Part shown: piece after piece, positions 10,316 to 22,600 of the stretch
Position numbering within the stretch: position 1 is the stretch's first letter
Layout of the letters: each line of letters opens with the position of its first letter
Source: Pectinophora gossypiella
Taxonomy: Eukaryota > Arthropoda > Insecta > Lepidoptera > Gelechiidae
Length of the DNA stretch: 64,000 nucleotides
Direction: 5' to 3'
Assembly (NCBI RefSeq): GCF_024362695.1
Contig: NC_065426.1
Coordinates: forward strand, 9,826,236-9,890,235
Position numbers and translations under genes: made by a program
The notes under the pieces: generated by a model
The model's database searches: none
Seen by the model: the letters and a program-made list of their open reading frames with translations, nothing else
Told to the model about the DNA's origin: nothing

Positions 10316-10868
10316 TTTACTAGCGACCCGCCCCGGCATCGCTCGGGTGCAATGCTGAGGAAAAAATGAAATTATTTACGACATCACATTAAAAACCTTA
10401 AAAATAACAGTATTTCTCCACTATTTAATGGATGTTACTATATATATAATATATATAAACCTTCCTCTAGTTTTTTTTTTTTTTTTGACGTGACTTATTG
10501 TAGATTTGCCGCAGATGGCATTAACTACTTGGCCGGACAAATGGGGAGCGCTGAAGGCTCTCACCCGGTACAACGTTTAAGACAACAGGCCTGAGGGTGC
10601 CCAGTTGGGCGCGAACCTCGGCTCAGGGCGTCGTCTGAGAGGAAAAATATTTGAAAGAATTAATCGACCCTAGTGGGTCGATAGCGATAAGCGCTGAATG
10701 AGGGAAATCGTCGACCACGCCGGCGGGGTCGGTATCGGGGACCTTCCTCTTGAATTAATCTATTTATTAAGAAAAACCGCATCAAAATCCGTTGCGTAGT
10801 TTTAAAGATTTAAGCGTACATAGGGATATAGGGACAGAAAAAGCGACTTTGTTTTATACTATGTAGTG
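10316..10868 (-). mobile_element. Helitron-like repeat interrupted by LINE-T
   Basis: On the minus strand it starts TCACTACATAGTATAAAACA and ends GGGGCGGGTCGCTAG before T. An uninterrupted relative at 48295-48711 aligns on both sides of the inserted LINE-T. The 5'-TC and 3'-CTAG termini between A and T are what Helitrons have, but no hairpin was computed and no helicase is encoded, so the class is inferred. Confidence 0.55.
10469..10740 (-). mobile_element. LINE-T insertion with TSD, nested
   Basis: Bounded by ACCTTCCTCT at 10459-10468 and 10741-10750. The T run at 10471-10486 is the A tail of the minus-oriented insert. The sister Helitron-like copy near 48555-48570 has a single AAGAGGAAGGT, the reverse of the target, so the pre-insertion site is visible in the same window. 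Confidence 0.85.
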
Positions 10869-11378
10869 ATTTGTAAGGTGGATTATTATGTTTCAGAGGA
10901 CTTTATTGTTCGGAGAACGCTCGACTTCCTTCGTAGTGTCACAGGTTTGAATCCCGGGTCGGTCTCGAACCCAGTGAAACCTTTCGACACTTTTAAATGA
11001 CAGATAGTTGACATCACGTGGTTTCTAGGTTTTATTTCTAGCTGGCAAGGAATTGGTAGGTAAAGAAATAATTACAAAAAGACTCTTAACTAAGTACATG
11101 GCAAATGGCGGCCTTATCGCTTAAGGCGATTTCTTCCAGACAACCATAAGGTGAGGAAAAATGTAAAAAAAATTTGAAAGATTGCGGGTACAAACTATAA
11201 GTACAACTTACCAATAAATACATGCAAATAAATTTAATATAACCTTAGGGTAGGGAAAACCAGCCCAATACAGGTTAGGTCACATACCTCCGAAAATGCA
11301 TTTCTCCCCTGGGTACCCCTGTCTACCCCAATAGGGAAATTACAAGGAAATTAGCTTATGTTATGTTAAGTGATGTAA

Positions 11379-11526
11379 GTACGGTCACGAGCGTTAATAT
11401 GTATACACTTTGGTACCATGTCACATTAACTTTTTTGACAAATTGAACTGTAAGTCTCACTAAATGTCAAATATGTTAGTGCGACAGAGTCCTAAAGTGG
11501 GTACATTATATTGCTCATGACTGTAC
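11379..11526 (+). mobile_element. MITE-2
   Basis: Near-identical to 4181-4321, with termini GTACGGTCACGAGC and GCTCATGACTGTAC. Confidence 0.8.
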
Positions 11527-12354
11527 TATACACTTCTGCCTACCGAAAATACAGATGTGCAGACACAGCTGTCGGTTTTTACGACATGCCCGAGAGAAAA
11601 ACTTCTGAACGAGTTATGTTTTTATTTGCTTCCAGATTATCATAGAAGCCACTAAAATTGAATGTAATAAAAATAACAACACCTATCAGTGGCTGTGCAA
11701 CGGGGCAACGCCGCTAGTGTAATGGGTTCGTTTGGACCAGGTCAGATTCAGAACACCTAAACACCTAGTTGGACGTGACGAAGTTACGTATGTTTCTGAT
11801 TATGTGACAAGTTGTATTATTATAATAAAATCAACTACTTAATTAAATGTTTTTATAAAAATAATAATTGTTGATGAAAGGTGTATCCGGTTTTTATCTC
11901 TTTCTATTTAATAATAAATAAAACAGAGATAGACAATCTTTATCATAGACAGAATAAAGTTGAAAGTTACTTAAAAGTACAAAATAAAACGAAGTAGCCG
12001 ATGAATAGAAACTATTTAATTAACAAATCACGATCACTATCTATACATAATACACTTCTCATGAAAAAATCTAAACACCATGCAAGTTTAATGTTCCATA
12101 AGGATTATCTTTTTTCTTTTTTGTAGGGTTTTTGGCCTGGTTAGAGAGACCTTTAGGCCAAATAAGAATTATCAGAAAATATTAAATGCGAATAAAATAT
12201 TAAATAAATGATATTTTACAATGGGTTTTTAATTTTTAATATTAATATTCCAAATTCAAATTTAATTATGCTCGTGTTTTGATAAACAAACATTTGGAAG
12301 TGTTTCGATTTTTTTGACGAGAATTATATATATTATTTTATTAATTTAATTAAA
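11527..12354. other. Intergenic stretch without a gene
   Basis: AT-rich sequence downstream of mRpL24. No recognised repeat or exon. It probably contains the mRpL24 3' UTR and poly(A) site just below 12355. Confidence 0.4.
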
Positions 12355-15300
12355 CTAATACCAGTAGGATTTAGCTGGAGTTCTCTCTTCCTTGATACCC
12401 ATTGCTTCCATCACGTCCATTTCAAATGTGCGCAGCTTCGGATCGAAGGTAATCTGAAGAAATAAATGTACAGTTAGTGGCAAAACTGATTTGTGTTTTA
12501 CATTTTTAGAGGATTCTCTGTTAGGTGGTAAGTGGTATCAATTTTAACACCTTGTATACTGATTCTAATAATGAAAACTTGTGTACTAACTTCTTGTTGC
12601 TATTTTTAAGTCATCCTCCAGGGTATTCAGTACGGTGTCACTAACACCACATATTAATTAGTTCTTATTACCTTAGTAGCAGCGTCGGCAGTGGTATCCT
12701 TCTCAGCATTCTCAATGTAGACGTCCTTGGTCTTATAATCTATTGTCTCTTCACTCGTTTTCGGTATGGGGATGATTCTACCGCTCGCTAGTGAGACTCG
12801 GACCTGTCATTGGAACATTCTAGATTTTATTACGAGATTCCATTTGGCATGGGTTCATGTGCATGGGCGAATTTGGATGGAGACACTCTAAAACACAATA
12901 TCAAATATTAACCTCCGTGGTCCAGTGGTTGAGCATTGAGCTCACGGTCCGGAGGTCCTGGGGTCGATTCCCGGTGGGGACATATCACAAAAAATATATT
13001 TTGGTCCCTAGTCTAGTTAGGACATTACAGGCTGATCACCTGATTGTACCGAAAGTAAGATGATCCGTGCTTCGGAAGGCACATTAAACCGTTGGTTCTG
13101 GTTACTACTTACTGATGTAAATAGTCGTTACATGAGCCATGTCAGGGGCCTTTGGCGGCACAATAGTAACCCTGACGCCAGGGTTGATGAGGTTGGTACT
13201 CTGCCTCACAACCCACACTATAGAAGAAGAATAGGATTGAGCATACCTGGTCTTCTTATACAATGGATCATACCTTGTCCCCCTCCTCAGTGTAGCGCCA
13301 CTCGATCTCCGTGGCCTTGAGCGTCTCCGGGTCGACCAGCTTCACGCCCGTCGTCACCAGCAGGGGTGCCTCCGACTGTATTGTTACCCCGGGGAAGTTG
13401 GCGTCTTTGCCCACCTGAAAATTATAAGTTATTTATATAATTTTAAGGATAGCAATTAATAAAACTTTTATCTGGTTTCTCAAGATTCAGGCATAGCCTA
13501 GTTTGGGGACCAATGTAAAACTCAGTGGGAGTTTTACAGTCACCATCACCATAGTGGGACCCGGATACCACCATATCTTAACTTTATTTTGTGCATTAAA
13601 TGTTTATATAATAATAAAATTTATTTATTTATTTAGCTATTAATAATGTTACAAAAACTAGATGGCGTTGCTAAGTATGAGAAAGCTCATAGTAGTCAAT
13701 GCCACTAATGCATTATTAGCTCAATTTATTAAAAATAATAATATAAAATTGTAAATACCAACTTAAATGTGTAATTAAGTTTATTTATTATTACATCATC
13801 CCAAACTAAGCTTTTTTGTGTCCTTTCCGTTAATTATACATCCATGTTTCCCTACCTTCGGTGATCGGCTAAATGCGAAGGCAAAGCAATTCAAGAAAAA
13901 CAAAACACTAATGGTTCATTTTACAACTTTGTGGCTGCAATGAGGAACTTTTCAGGCTACATTCATTTAATATGATAATAACCTATTTTCTCATTACTTG
14001 GGTACATAATTATTCCAAAATACAATGTAATGGCAGAAGCAATATATAAAAACTAGATGTCGCGTGGTTCGCTCGCAGCAAGCTGCTCGCGTGTCTTGTT
14101 TTCCCGCCATTTTATTACCGCGATAGAATTTGACCAAGACTAAAATAGGTCTCGTGAAATCAAAAAAGTTCTACGTGCTATAGTTTTTCCAGGCCGTAGG
14201 GTATCTCCCTGATGCGGAGCAGTTTTCCAAGATGACGTTCCCATCACACCCCTATACATATTTTTTTCACCCGAGACATTTTCTGGAAGAAAGAAGCTAC
14301 TGTCAAAGGCCTACAAGTCCAGTTTTAAAATAATTTCCATACTTTAATTTAATTCCTTGTATATTATTTAAGAATTCTGGGAGTGTACGTGCAATAATGT
14401 GATGATTATTATTTTTCAATATTATAATAGCCTACTTAATAATAGGACGGACTTGCAGCAAACAGTTATTAATTTCTCTTAAGTGCAGTTTTCACTAACA
14501 CAGTTGGCTCGACCATTATAGATGGCGATATGGCTCACCACCTATCATGTTGGTCTAACAGAAAGCTCAGTGAGTTATGGATGCTTAGTTCATCTTGAGA
14601 TGTATGTAGGTACCTCTGACTACCTCAGTCTGGATAGTCATGAGCTTATTATGTGTTTATTATTGTCATGATACGGTACTAACAACTCTAAGATGTGTGT
14701 TGAGCCCCTCGACGATGACCCAGTTGCGTTCCTGGATAACCTGGCACACTATGCCCTGCTTGCCCTTGTCGCGACCCACCATCACCTCCACACGGTCACC
14801 CCTGGAAACAGCAATTTTTAATTTATAAGTACTTTTGGAAGGATATTACAATCTGTAAATATTTTTTTTTTTGTGACTTGGAGCAAGTAGTTTCTATACT
14901 ACACTGGCAAATAAAAGATACAGAACACATTCAGCTGTTTATCTTATTCTTTAAATAATAGTTGTTTTCATTTTCAATATAGGTATCAAGCTTATTGTAG
15001 GAATAGCTGTTGTCTTGAAGACTTATGGCTCTGATTACTCGAATAGAGATTACAGGATTTAATCATACAAATTCATTTAGAGGAGAAAAATACTGACTTG
15101 AAAAAGGTCCAGTTTTTAATAGGTTCCAAGAACACTTTTTTCCTCAAGACTCCACGGTCATTTTGCATACGGAACTGGCCAGTCCACGGCCTGTTTGTTG
15201 TGAAACGGAACTTTTTGCGAGCTATCTGGGCCTTTGTATACTGTGGGTACCCAGCGGGAGTCTTCCAATACACCTGAAACGCAGAAAAACAATCAATGAG

Positions 15301-15447
15301 GTTATGTTTTTGCAATCGACAAAATATTGCACTTCACAGATTAAATTTTACCTGTTCATAGCTCCTTTTCACATAAGACTCAGGAAAATTTGAATATTTG
15401 ATAGTAAGATCGCCGACTTTCTTCGATAAAAAGTTGAATATTCGCAT
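12355..15447 (-). CDS. mRpL24: Mitochondrial large-subunit ribosomal protein uL24m (mRpL24)
   Basis: Six minus-strand exons: 15352-15447, 15098-15273, 14684-14801, 13274-13414, 12672-12803, 12355-12453. All introns are GT-AG and the phases agree, giving 253 aa, the usual size for insect mRpL24. The start MRIFNFLSKKVGDLTIKYSN lies at 15447-15445; the protein ends TPAKSYWY before TAG. Residues about 92-125 form the KOW motif (GDRVEVMVGRDKGKQGIV) that contacts 23S-like rRNA; VIVEGLNTHLR follows, then the family-typical EAPLLVTTGVKLVDPETLK and IEWRYTEEGDKVRVS. The product acts in the mitochondrial ribosome. The gene is head-to-head with Vha44. Introns carry a SINE-A (12911-13232) and a SINE-E (14465-14650). 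The N-terminus is basic and amphipathic enough for mitochondrial import. Confidence 0.95.
12911..13232 (+). mobile_element. SINE-A, full length, in mRpL24 intron
   Basis: Plus-strand copy from CCTCCGTGGTCCAGTGG through box B (GGTCGATTCCCGG), the core GATCCGTGCTTCGGAAGG and a tail ending near CACACTATAGAAGAAG. Antisense to the gene and 41 bp from the exon at 13274. Confidence 0.8.
13970..14080 (+). repeat. THAP-like repeat, end fragment
   Basis: Shares CCTATTTTCTCATTAC and GGTACATAATTATTCC with 1060-1140 and 47600-47640; the rest of the element is absent. Confidence 0.5.
14465..14650 (+). mobile_element. SINE-E, head-truncated
   Basis: Contains TTAAGTGCAGTTTTCACTAA, GGCTCACCACCTATCATG and TTGGTCTAACAGAAAGCTC, matching 30226-30375. 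It lies in the mRpL24 intron next to the KOW exon. Confidence 0.65.
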
Positions 15448-16604
15448 TTTTAATGTTTGTTTCGTAACCTACAAATTTGTAGTACAAAAATTTGACAGTG
15501 TCAGTGACAGTTATAATTGGACAATTGGACCAAATTGAATAATGCGTTCAGTATTGGTTCAGTAGGTACTCATAGCGTTCCAGGTTTTATCGTTGTTCAT
15601 TTTTATACAAAATTATCGAGCTATACCGAACCTATACCCATAAAAATAATGTCGAAAACAAGTTAGTTTAGTTTTCATTAAATGTACGATTTATTGAGCG
15701 ACTAAAGAGTAGAATTAATATCTAAAGTTGAAAGAATCTGCATAAAATGTAACGGGAATCCATAGACACAAACAAAAATATAGTTTTTAAAAAAGCATAA
15801 GCCTATTGATCAATATTTCCCGATGAATTTCAGCCAGTAATTTCGTATATTACACATGCCAATTTCATTTATAAAAATAAGATTGTTACTAATAAAGGTT
15901 AATTTATTAATGAATTGCTATTTAAGGTTATATAAACAGAATATGTGAGTTTATTAATGCAAGGAGAAGATATAACTTTTGAAAAAATGTGGCACCATAG
16001 ACAATTGACGTAAATCAGCTGTCTGCTCAGTCGTTGTAGGTGGCAGCACCGCATCACGTGAATTTTCATGGCGCTGAGGGGCTAGTCCCGATTGTCTTGT
16101 GATTTCACCAAATTACAGCTGTTTTGAATTATTTGTTGTTGAACAGCACTAAATTATAAGTTTTGGGTGAGTATTGTGGTGCGTATAATCCTGTGTAGTG
16201 GCCGGTGTTCAAGGAATAAGCTTTTGCGCGCGACTTGAAAGTGTCAAAAGTTATGACGGTCGGTTCATAGGGTGGTTTGGGGGTGTTTTTCTTGTGCTAT
16301 TCTAAAGCGGGCGCCGGGAAGTCTGACCGCCGAGCGGGCGCCAGTGTCCCACTCCCGATATTGATTCACGGCTCCAGCCGAATGCGTCACTTACCGCGGT
16401 GAAAACACCATTCATTTCGCTAGCCCCATGGGGCGCAGACTTGCGCTTCTCAGGCTAAATATCGATTTTTGCGACAAAGCGATTAGTTTAAATAGAAACA
16501 GACATGTGATACGGTACAATGTCCCTGTTGTTTTAGTAGTTATAAGCTTAATTGGTTTCAAGGTTGTGGTGTTTTATGGTGTTTGTGGATTTTTTTCAGT
16601 GAAA
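15448..16604. promoter_or_regulatory. Divergent promoter region of mRpL24 and Vha44
   Basis: This 1.16-kb interval separates two head-to-head start codons. The Vha44 side (about 16000-16430) is clearly richer in G and C than its surroundings. A consensus donor GTGAGT at 16167 and a polypyrimidine-rich acceptor ending at 16599, five bases before the Vha44 ATG, suggest a 5' UTR intron of about 430 bp. No TATA box is obvious. Transcription starts are inferred, not seen. Confidence 0.55.
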
Positions 16605-19600
16605 ATGTCAGAATACTGGTTGATTAGCGCCCCTGGCGACAAAACTTGCCAGCAGACATGGGACAACCTGAACAATGCCACCAAATCTGGCAACCTCAGC
16701 GTCAACTACAAATTCCCAATCCCAGACTTGAAGGTATGTAACCCAAAAATTTTAAAATTAAAGGTCTCTTATATTGAAGTTAGTTTTCTTTGAGAATTCA
16801 CAGAAAAAAGTAAAAAAAAGTTTAAAAGTCTGAAAAAGTTACAATGTCTCATGTGACTGAAAAATTATGACACTTTATCATTTCCTATTACTGTTTTTAT
16901 ATTGGCATATTATTACTAATTTTCATTCTGAACCTACAATCTTTATATCTCAGGTCATATTCCTATGATTTTATTATTTATTATTAAGATTTTATTATAT
17001 TTAGTCTTAACAATTAAAAAAAATATAAGATCTAAAGTTATTTATTATAAGTGATGATTTTAAGTGTTGATTTGTGATGTGTAGTGGCATAAATCTTTCT
17101 CGAAATAATTAAATACATTTAATTTATCTACTTACTAATGTCAGAATAGTATCTATTGTTCAAAATAAATTTCCTATTCTTTGACATAATAATACAATTT
17201 ATGTATGTGTTGCTGTTGCAGTTTCTTGTCATTTCTCCTCAGCCATAACACCTTGTCAAATGATGTAGATTCAAAAACTTTATACTGACCTTCAACTAGT
17301 TTATTCATGGTAATTATTTTGAGTAAATGAATCTGATTTCTGTGCTATTAAAGTGAGAACATTACACTATCCTTTTTTGTTTAAAATATGATCATAGACA
17401 AAGGCGAAGTAGGGAAGACTGGTGTAAGATTTGGCGGCTGATGACTTAGAATTTTACAACAAAATAAGACCTTGTTAAGGACCCTGCTCCATTACAGTTT
17501 GTGGAAAAGGTTTTACACTGAAATCAGCCTTTACTTTAACTAATTACATTCCCAGGGTTTGCCTACTGTCAACAACCTCTAGAAATTGGATACTTAGAAG
17601 CTTGGAAGCCCTACATTCTGTATTGAGTTACACTTTACATAAACCTGCCCTTTCTGCAGTTTCTATTAGGGGAAACATTATTTGTAATGACTTATTAGTA
17701 AATAATGGTTCTACTGGCAGACAAGTCTTAATTTCGAACTCGAGCCAGCCCCAACAGTATCCTGAAGACGTTATGTGATAGTTAAAACACATAATAACGG
17801 GTTTTTACCGCGTTTAAATGGGGATATGAGACTCCCGATATTAATATATATAATAAAAAAATATAATAAAATAAATAATATAAATAAAATATCGGGAGTA
17901 TCGGGGGAATATCGGGAGTCTCATATCCCCATTTAAACGCGGTAAGAACCCGTTATTATGTGTTTTAATTATGATAATAACGGCGTAAACAATGTTATGT
18001 GATAGGTGGGACTCTCCCCTTCTAAAAACGTTCATGGAGCTTCACACTTTATAAGTTTGTTTTTATGCTCGCCCGAATAATGTCTTACTAACCCTAGTTT
18101 ATAAGTTGTTTGTATACTAACATTCTATGGACTTCGTCTGAAATAAACAATTTTTAATTTTAATTTTATTTTATTATTACTGCTTTAAAAATGCGTTCTG
18201 AAGGTATGTGACTTGACCTGTATTGGCCTGGTTGTCCCTTCGCGAGTTGGAAGGTCAGACAGGCTGTCGCTTCTGTAACAAACCGGATCGTGAGTAATGT
18301 AGGGTCGGTGTAGTCGGTCATTGACCTTACAGCTCCCACAAGAAGCTCTAACTTTTGAGTTTGATTGTAGTTTTTTATTTGTCCGCCAGGTGGGGACTCT
18401 GGACCAGCTGGTGGGACTGTCTGATGACCTCGGCAAGTTGGACACCTTCGTCGAGAGCGTCACTCGGAAGGTCGCGCAATATCTCGGAGAGGTAACTGTC
18501 CTTTTTGCAATATTGACAACAACAGAGGTCTAGTTGTTTAGAGCTAATCCGGGTTCGATTCCCGACGGGGCCATTGTCGAATTACTTTGTGAGACTGTCC
18601 TTTGTTTAGGATTTTGCTCGCTGAATCGCCAGTTGTCCAAAAAAGATGGTTACGTGCTTCGGAATGCACGTTATGATGTTGGTTCCGGCTACTAGCATAA
18701 ACTAGTTGCCGCGGCTACGTTGATAGAGGCGATGTGTTTATACACATCTCGCCTTAATCGCCGTTTTCTCTATCAACTCTTCATAAAACTGTGGTTGAGT
18801 AGCTACACAGCCATCGTTTTTTTTATAAACCTTGCAATAAAAAATACAGCGAAAATTCTAATAAGACTAAACAATACAAGTATTACACGAGCCATTAATA
18901 ATTATGACCATTCATCACTAATTTAAGAGCCACACTCTTGTTGGTGTAGCATCCTCCATGTAACTTTTTAGGGAAAAATAGAGCCGTGAGTTCCCTCTTG
19001 CCTTCTGCCCAATTATGACCATTATGCCTATTAAAATTCATTAAAAAAGATGTTTTTAACTTAAGAAAAAAGATTGACAATAAAAAATGATAATGTGTAG
19101 ATAATCAATCATTCTATTTAAATATATTTTTTTAAACATATTTCTTGTGAGGATGTACCTCTGACTACCCCAATTGGGATATAGTCGTGAGCTTATATTA
19201 TGTTTAAATATTCTTATATTTAGGTGCTTATTATTGTTATATTTGAATTATTATTTTTCAATAATTAACACTATTTTATCATTAACAGGTTCTCGAAGAT
19301 CAACGCGACAAGCTTCATGAGAACTTGATGGCAAATAACAGTAAGACAACCTTTTTCATTTTTAACTTTTATTTATTTTCTCATATGGCACTAAACATCT
19401 ATCCTACATCGCAACGTTTATTATGAAAAGAAAGTTTTTAATTTATTTACAATGTGTTTGGTGCCATTTATTATAAATATTTTTGGACATTAAAACTGAA
19501 ATTGAAACTAGAATCGTTAGTCATTTACAAGAAATAGATTTTTAAAATAAACAAGGGTTTAAAAAAATATTTTGCATGTCAAAGTTTAAAATTAAAAAAT

Positions 19601-22600
19601 AAATATCGTAGCATGTTTGAGAAAATTTAGAGAAAGGTTAAAGCTGTTGAAAAGTTGGGCCTAATGTTGCCAGCATGAAAAACTAATTACCATAGATAAA
19701 GAATGAATTTGAAGTAGAGAAGTGAAATATAATAAAAGCACAGAGTAGTGCGAAAGATTTAAGCATGTGTCGCTGAATTTCGGTGGTTTTCGAATTACCT
19801 ATTTTATTTTAACTCTTCCTTTTTATTTATTAATTTTATTTTTAATTCTTTGCATGAAGTTATTTTATTTTATTTACCTACTTACCACACTCGAGGTTTT
19901 TTAACTTGTTCTCTTTATTGTTTTTAAAATCAACGAAACTTGCGAGTGTGTTTTAATATTATTTTTGCATTTCTTTATTTATTTGCAATTATACAATTGC
20001 ACAGTATCCAAGAATGTTTATATGTATATTATTTGTTTATTTTTTACATTATTCACACATTGACACCTCATATATCCAATGACATGAATATTCACTATTA
20101 AGCACTAATGTGTATATAATATTATTTACTTGTATAGAATATCAACGAATCTTTGGTATAATTTTGCGTTCTGAATCGTTCAAATTCCAATTGACTAAAT
20201 AGAATTTAGATTTAAAAAAATATTGGATCGATATCTATAGACCACATTCGCAAAGAGAACTCATAAATATTCTGTTTTCGACTTTATTAATTTTTTTTAC
20301 GATATTTAAATTAAATTTTAGTAGCAGAAGACACATAATTTGTTAATGGGTAAAATAAATAAATAATTTCCACCCTACCATGGACCTTACCGTGAAGTAA
20401 GATTATTATTATTAGGATGGTTGATGGTTGGCTTGGTTTTATGTGTCATGTCTTTCGTTTATGAATTACAGTCGTTGATGTTAACTAAAAATGATACAGC
20501 TGACATTGACATAGACAAAGATTAGCTTTTCCGGGCAAAATGTGAATAACCACTTTTAAGATTACGGTTTACAAAGATAACTCCAGTCTTCATAGTGATA
20601 AAATACGAACTCCTTTCTAAAAATGATTTTACTCAAAGATTTGTTGATATACTTTGCTCACATGTTATTTAATATATTTAACACAATGAATGGCTAAGAA
20701 TGTTGAGTGGACAGTGTTGAAATTGTTTTTATTTTCAATGACTTTAGACAAAGGTTCATCTACGTACGACTATTTTGAACCTAGCACCCACACGGCACCA
20801 TGTAAATAGAAAATGGAATGTATGTTCGTGGAAAATATTTATTTTGCATTATTTTTAATCGTTGAACACTATTTTATAAGTTCTGGCAATTTTTCATAGG
20901 TGCAGCAATGACAATTGAAATAATTATTTTATCGGCGTGAGGTATGATTTAGAAATAATGTTTATAATTAGGTACTATACATACATAATTATTATATTAA
21001 GTAAATGTTGTGTCAGATTTTAAAAATCCGAAAATAAAACATGTCTTTAATTTTTTATTCTAAAATCATAATTTAAAAACAAATATTGAATAATATTCTG
21101 CGTTAGTTCAATTGGCTATATTATAAATGTAAAGTAATATCAAAATTATTCTCGTTTCATTTAATCAATTTTGTCGTTTATAATATTTAAAAAAACACGT
21201 GTGTATAGATAGCACGAATAGTATTAGTATTTAAACTGGTACATATTTATATTTTTTATTTTAAAATGCTTTTTTATTATTATTATATTAAATTTTAATA
21301 ATAATTCACGGCTGACACCGTAGTATTTAGATTGACTTGTTGCATATAATTATTATAGATTTTTGGAATGTTAGAATTTGACTTGCATTTCAGTGTCTGA
21401 GAAATGGAAAAAAGTTTGCGGAAGTAAGTAATATGTGTAGTGTATGTACAGCTTTCAATTTATTATGTGCTTTAGGCCCGTGTTAATAGGCTATTATTAT
21501 AAAATATCAACCTTGAAGAAATTGTTCCATTGGGAAACATATGAAATAGTCATTATTATGAAAAATATAACTTCATATTTTTCATACGGGTAGCTTTGTT
21601 TCTCGAGATTGTATCATCAACTACCGTTCCGCTGCAAACAAGACGTTGTTTCCATTGTATATTTGATACCGTCTCGGGTATTTTATTGTGTCGTTAACTA
21701 CTTACGTCAGCTTTACGAAGCAACTTGAAAATATAGGTTATGGGGGTATTAAATATTAAAGACTTTGGGCCGTTTCGAATAGATCGTCCTGTTTTATTGT
21801 ACGTATTGTTGAAGTTTTATCTATTTTTAAACGAATGTTTTCCAAACTGAGAATCAAATCTAGCAGCTACGCTAGCAAGTAATCGCGTCAAATATTATTT
21901 GTTTTTCTATTAATAACTTTATAGATATACACAATGTTTTTTCAAGTAGAAAAAGCGTCAGTCTTATTATATATTTTATAAACGTAGTTTATTAATACGG
22001 GCTAGTATTATATCGAAGCTTCAAAGACGCGCTGAAATTTTATTACGCTCAGTTATAAAATCATCGTAAGTAATTTTATTACGTACTCATATAAAATATA
22101 TGTATATATTAAAGTATAAATACAATATATTTTGTTTCTTGCATGTGTTATAGCTTATATTTCGTTGGCACTACGTGGGTTTATTCTGTTTTTGTTTTGT
22201 TCAAAAATGAATATTTGATATTTTAAACTACAGAGATCGAAATTTTATCAAAAGGGTAGTATCGTTTACAGTTAATTTTAAATTTATTTGTTGGTGATGT
22301 TGATATCCATAATTTGTATAATTGTCTATACTGTGATTTGAGGTAGAGCTAGTGATTTAATATTTAAGTAATTTAGGGTGTTAAGTGTTGTAATTATTTG
22401 ACACAATCTGACGTAATATCGATGTTAAGACGGAAACTATCGAGTGTAATCATAATCATTATGTTTATAGTGTATATCGTTTTACGCTTAAAAAAACATA
22501 TTGATTGCAACTATTCTATCGCTTATATTTTTTTCCGTAATAGGAATAAATAGTTCATAGAAACCTTTCGTATATTTGTGTTTTCAGCTTAGGTGAACAT

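Noticed and set aside
12915..12990. tRNA gene (box A and box B present)
   Set aside because: It is the head of SINE-A, lacks a proper cloverleaf acceptor end, and recurs many times with the same downstream sequence. The same applies to 3245-3323, 6200-6265, 56225-56280, 57430-57500, 59295-59370 and 63330-63390.
16428..16604. In-frame extension of Vha44 upstream of its usual ATG
   Set aside because: It is interrupted by a strong acceptor just before the ATG at 16605, and the family starts at MSEYWLISAP; the extension is most likely 5' UTR intron.
20870..20945. Possible small cassette exon after TTTTCATAG
   Set aside because: In phase 1 it runs into TGA before any donor.
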